Assembly (NCBI GenBank): GCA_037446495.1
Contig: JBBIIL010000109.1
Coordinates: forward strand, 1 to 8,026
Direction: 5' to 3'
Source of the DNA: CAIXZV01 sp037446495
GTDB lineage: Bacteria > Chloroflexota > Limnocylindria > Limnocylindrales > CSP1-4
DNA: 8,026 nt
The position numbers were made by a program, and so were the translations under genes. Shown piece after piece: positions 7,201-8,026 of this stretch. Under the pieces are notes generated by a model, which saw only the letters and a program-made list of their open reading frames with translations, searched no databases and was not told where the DNA came from. Each line of letters opens with the position of its first letter. Within the stretch, counting starts at the first letter, position 1.

Positions 7201-7755
7201 ATATGGCCCGACCTCGATCCAGACGCCGCACTCAACTCGGTGCACCAGACCATCTACGTCCTGCGGCGGGTTGTCGATCCAGCATATCGAGCCGGGTCCT
7301 CACCGGACTATGTCCACTTCGATTCGGACATGGTTTGGCTCGACCCAGAGCTTGTAGACAGTCGTGCCTGGGGCTGCCAGCGACTCCTCTCCACACGGGA
7401 ATGGACGACCGATCGGCTCAACGAGCTCGTGACGAGCTACCGAGGGCGATTCGCAGCAGATTTCACATACGAGGAATGGGCTTCGCCGTTCCGCGACCGG
7501 CTTCACGCGCTCTATCTGGGGGCCATGGAACAGGCGGTCGCGGGTCGGATGGGAGCAGAAGACCACCGCTGGCGACTCTGGGTAGGGCAACAGGCACTTC
7601 TGGTCGATCCGGAAGCAGACACGATCGAGGCACAGGTCATTGGCCTCTACCGGACCGTTGACGCCACCGCGGCTGCTAGGGAGCAGTACGTGCATTACGC
7701 GACGGCTATGCGCGAGCAGCTCGGTATCGAGCCGGCCCGCATCGAGGACCTATAG
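4237..7755 (+). CDS. STAND/MalT-like ATPase with C-terminal SARP-type BTAD regulator
   Basis: Predicted large ATP-dependent transcriptional regulator of 1,172 residues; ligand and targets unknown. Residues 1-92 are low-complexity. The ATPase (about 100-350) has Walker A GDAGFGKST (135-143), Walker B VILDD (228-232) and the MalT-type sensor ILATRTDPELPPARLRGR (from 260), then LRFNSAETEALF and ELAARTEGWAALLSL. A winged-helix-like part (about 375-430) and a long helical TPR-like region (about 435-930) follow. The C-terminus is an OmpR-type winged helix (about 943-1037; RRRALALLLFLLGQPGG, IEAIWPDLDPDAALNSVHQT) and a BTAD domain (about 1040-1172, ending YATAMREQLGIEPARIEDL). Classic MalT proteins end in a LuxR helix-turn-helix, and classic SARPs carry winged helix plus BTAD at the N-terminus; this one reverses the SARP order. 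The start is uncertain: neither ATG 4237 nor ATG 4246 has a good ribosome site. GTG 4513 (residue 93) has a modest GGGGAT upstream and begins where the family begins. Wobble-position GC looks lower after about 5350. Confidence 0.9.
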   Translation: MPDMPISTGSSTRRRGRRPSGDPDEPELFGIRIDAAPSGSVSSAPIDGPAAASSHSWSAPSRPRGHEGHDLVAVGPGLAVASPRFGSLGIRPVNPLPVRVSKIQGPLLRSDTLSRPRLNSWLDRAARARLGLIIGDAGFGKSTLLADWSGHTRRRTSWYRLEHDDRDWLTFIRHLVAGGREVEDGFAPETYQLLCHLGPGGPTKDELTTSLALEMAAFGAASAHGFSVILDDFHVIERSEETDPVVAALLAATAPGFSLILATRTDPELPPARLRGRNAIHRIDDAQLRFNSAETEALFAEAYNIPLEHDVALELAARTEGWAALLSLVRTRLEERPDPDPRALVAQLSATQGDLYDFLAEEVLDQAPPALADFISRVSILEDLTVEAVRVIVGNSQDVVGQLRTAERLGLVQRIAGADRWRFSPLVREFLCAHLEQIHGRRYVRDLHLAIAKHFDGENWRVAAGHYALAGRTSEAVRLVANSIEDVLGSGSYRSALDLLADSTDDGAVAGILQARSLLQLGASQQALEAAERAVTSAEAAGGAHLSSALRSAASVAIGIHAYGSASDFSRRAAQAAQNPIERRLAETQLDLVSIGGEGNLPALALRLEQLLVSHQRSRQSHYEAISALNLALVYLWMDRSQDAIRLCGRADELFLRSSKGYERVSVTLARALGEALMGRWHEAEALTNAALSVEHPEGYAEAVLEAAWVAAWFGPSRRALDLLRRVEVDRLPLDWRLHWHVVQLWEATNVGEIDRLLPLLEGSPTSSFEPGSAFRWQLTRARAFRLLGRSAPADSALQSATAIAAAQGSPVERRLVELLAALSSEPRAVSESMAASGPESDPLLGVFARDIVAQVGDLSDEALVVLGRACSSNPDRWRPFLRTVLADESGIAASRVAALLEDVGEACDVGLLRDAARRLRRTGERWGEVLSRRLAPRLWIEDLGLASLRVGGRTIDGRSIRRRALALLLFLLGQPGGAATPDQLIEAIWPDLDPDAALNSVHQTIYVLRRVVDPAYRAGSSPDYVHFDSDMVWLDPELVDSRAWGCQRLLSTREWTTDRLNELVTSYRGRFAADFTYEEWASPFRDRLHALYLGAMEQAVAGRMGAEDHRWRLWVGQQALLVDPEADTIEAQVIGLYRTVDATAAAREQYVHYATAMREQLGIEPARIEDL
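4334..4363 (+). promoter_or_regulatory. Candidate promoter inside the 5' end of the regulator frame
   Basis: TTGACG (4334-4339) lies 18 bases before TATCGT (4358-4363). Transcription would start near 4370, downstream of ATG 4237 but upstream of GTG 4513. If real, it supports the shorter regulator start and would mean residues 1-92 are not translated. The -10 match is moderate, so this is a candidate only. Confidence 0.35.
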
Positions 7756-7758
7756 GTC
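7747..7758. repeat. 12-base perfect palindrome at the regulator stop codon
   Basis: GACCTATAGGTC is its own reverse complement and spans the TAG stop (7753-7755). Its core CCTATAGG recurs, partly degenerate, at the two arms flanking the downstream promoter (7784-7797 and 7823-7836). It is a candidate operator half of a site cluster. Chance occurrence of a single 12-base palindrome is not negligible. Confidence 0.4.
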
Positions 7759-7783
7759 AGGGTCACCGGCCGCCTCGTCTGGT

Positions 7784-7836
7784 GGACATAGGTAGGGTTG
7801 CGTATTGACCGGTGTAGAAATGCCCACCTATAGTCC
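7784..7836. repeat. Imperfect inverted repeat bracketing the promoter
   Basis: The left arm GGACATAGGTAGGG (7784-7797) and the reverse complement of the right arm, GGACTATAGGTGGG (7823-7836), align with one inserted T and one shifted base, about 13 matching bases. The left arm lies just upstream of the -35 and the right arm covers the -10. This placement is typical of a repressor or looping operator. The regulator next door is an obvious candidate binder, but nothing in the sequence proves it. Confidence 0.45.
7805..7834 (+). promoter_or_regulatory. Strong candidate promoter downstream of the regulator
   Basis: TTGACC (7805-7810; 5 of 6) is separated by 18 bases from TATAGT (7829-7834; 5 of 6), the same -10 hexamer as the lexA promoter. 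Predicted start of transcription is near 7841. The transcript would enter three consecutive hairpins, the last a terminator, before reaching the gene at 8020. Confidence 0.65.
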
Positions 7837-7841
7837 GCCCC

Positions 7842-7864
7842 GCAGTAGTACTTCAGTACTCTGC
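7842..7864. repeat. Inverted repeat with AGTACT arms near the transcription start
   Basis: GCAG-T-AGTACT (7842-7852) and AGTACT-CTGC (7855-7864) are inverted copies with one bulged T and two bases between them. As DNA it could be an operator just after the transcription start; as RNA it would be the first hairpin of the leader. CAGT also recurs at 7843, 7854 and 7864, that is every 10-11 bases, which recalls the helically phased direct repeats bound by SARP-type proteins, although those normally lie upstream of the -10. Confidence 0.45.
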
Positions 7865-7869
7865 AGTCA

Positions 7870-7917
7870 ATGAAACGCTCGGACGCGCTGATGCCACCAC
7901 CTGAATTGGGCACTTAG
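7870..7917 (+). CDS. Possible 15-residue leader peptide with a PPP motif
   Basis: ATG at 7870 opens a 15-codon frame, MKRSDALMPPPELGT, ending in TAG. It lies after the predicted transcription start and ends 23 bases before the terminator hairpin. Three consecutive prolines are a known cause of ribosome slowing that EF-P relieves, so translation could in principle influence the downstream hairpin. There is no recognisable ribosome site before the ATG, which weighs against translation. This is a speculative call. Confidence 0.15.
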   Translation: MKRSDALMPPPELGT

Positions 7918-7940
7918 GGTGGAGGCGGAGCGAGTAGTGC

Positions 7941-7972
7941 AACCGACCGACTTTCGAGTCAGGTCGGTTTTC
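7941..7972 (+). terminator. Intrinsic terminator with TTCG loop
   Basis: AACCGACC-GACT (7941-7952) pairs with AGTC (7957-7960) and GGTCGGTT (7962-7969), a 12-pair stem with one bulged A at 7961 and a stable TTCG tetraloop (7953-7956). A TTTT run (7968-7971) follows at the stem base. This is a good Rho-independent terminator for plus-strand transcription. It lies about 48 bases before the next gene, so it ends either a short RNA from the 7805-7834 promoter or read-through from the regulator. Confidence 0.7.
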
Positions 7973-8019
7973 GTGTTCCTGGGCACATCAGGACACGGGA
8001 GCCGCAAGGAGGTACGAGC

Positions 8020-8026
8020 GTGGCAC
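8020..8026 (+). CDS. Start of a gene running off the window
   Basis: A perfect ribosome site AAGGAGG (8006-8012) lies seven bases before GTG at 8020, followed by GCA, so a protein beginning Met-Ala probably starts here. Only two codons are visible and no identity can be given. Its transcript would carry, or begin after, the hairpin-rich leader at 7841-7972. Confidence 0.6.

Larger units (their letters stand above)
7841..7972 (+). ncRNA. Candidate structured small RNA or attenuator leader
   Basis: Between the predicted transcription start (about 7841) and the intrinsic terminator (ending about 7972) lie roughly 130 bases that fold into three successive helices. Helix one is 7842-7864. Helix two has an outer stem CGCTC/GAGCG (7876-7880 with 7928-7932) and an inner stem GCC/GGC plus CCACC/GGTGG (7893-7901 with 7918-7926, one A-A mismatch). 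Helix three is the terminator. I do not recognise a known RNA family. It could be an independent small RNA, or a 5' leader that controls the gene at 8020 by premature termination. A 15-codon frame (7870-7917) overlaps helix two. The boundaries are estimates from the promoter and terminator. Confidence 0.4.

Noticed and set aside
7941..7985. Part of a tRNA or an attachment site around the TTTCGAGTC text
   Set aside because: The bases form a simple 12-pair terminator stem with a TTCG loop; there is no cloverleaf and no integrase gene nearby.

Overview
The window reads as GC-rich bacterial chromosome of core-genome type with one large accessory-looking regulator at its right end. There is no CRISPR array, insertion sequence, tRNA or rRNA. 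Three features fit a high-GC Gram-positive-like lineage: the LexA operator type (CGAAC-N4-GTTC), frequent GTG starts behind strong purine-rich ribosome sites, and the gene content, which includes a double CxxC zinc-ribbon protein and a MalT-like/BTAD regulator. Chloroflexota is my first guess and Actinobacteriota the second. This is inference from gene style, not a marker-gene placement.

Left part (3-1796). Two minus-strand genes overlap by 4 bases: a DUF1232 membrane-associated protein, then ribosomal protein bL9 (rplI). Facing away from them is lexA on the plus strand. Its promoter (TTGACA, 16 bases, TATAGT) has an SOS box inside the spacer, so LexA very probably represses its own gene.

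Middle (1797-4169). The replicative helicase gene dnaB lies 140 bases after lexA. The gap carries two DnaA-box-like repeats one helical turn apart. After dnaB comes a GC-rich gap of 280 bases. Two small genes follow: a 100-residue protein with two zinc ribbons, and a 67-residue dodecin whose usual flavin-stacking tryptophan is replaced by threonine.

Right part (4237-7755). One very large gene encodes a STAND/MalT-like ATPase, a long helical TPR-like region, and a C-terminal OmpR-type winged helix plus BTAD (SARP-like) domain. This reverses the usual SARP order. Its start is uncertain (4237 or 4513), and a promoter-like pair lies inside the first 92 codons. Third-position GC appears to fall after the ATPase domain.

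End (7756-8026). This 264-base gap is the most unusual stretch. It holds a good promoter (TTGACC, 18 bases, TATAGT), CCTATAGG-type palindromes around it, and then a transcript segment of about 130 bases with three successive hairpins. The last hairpin is an intrinsic terminator with a TTCG loop. A new gene with a perfect ribosome site begins at 8020 and runs off the window. The segment is either a small RNA gene or an attenuating leader for that gene.
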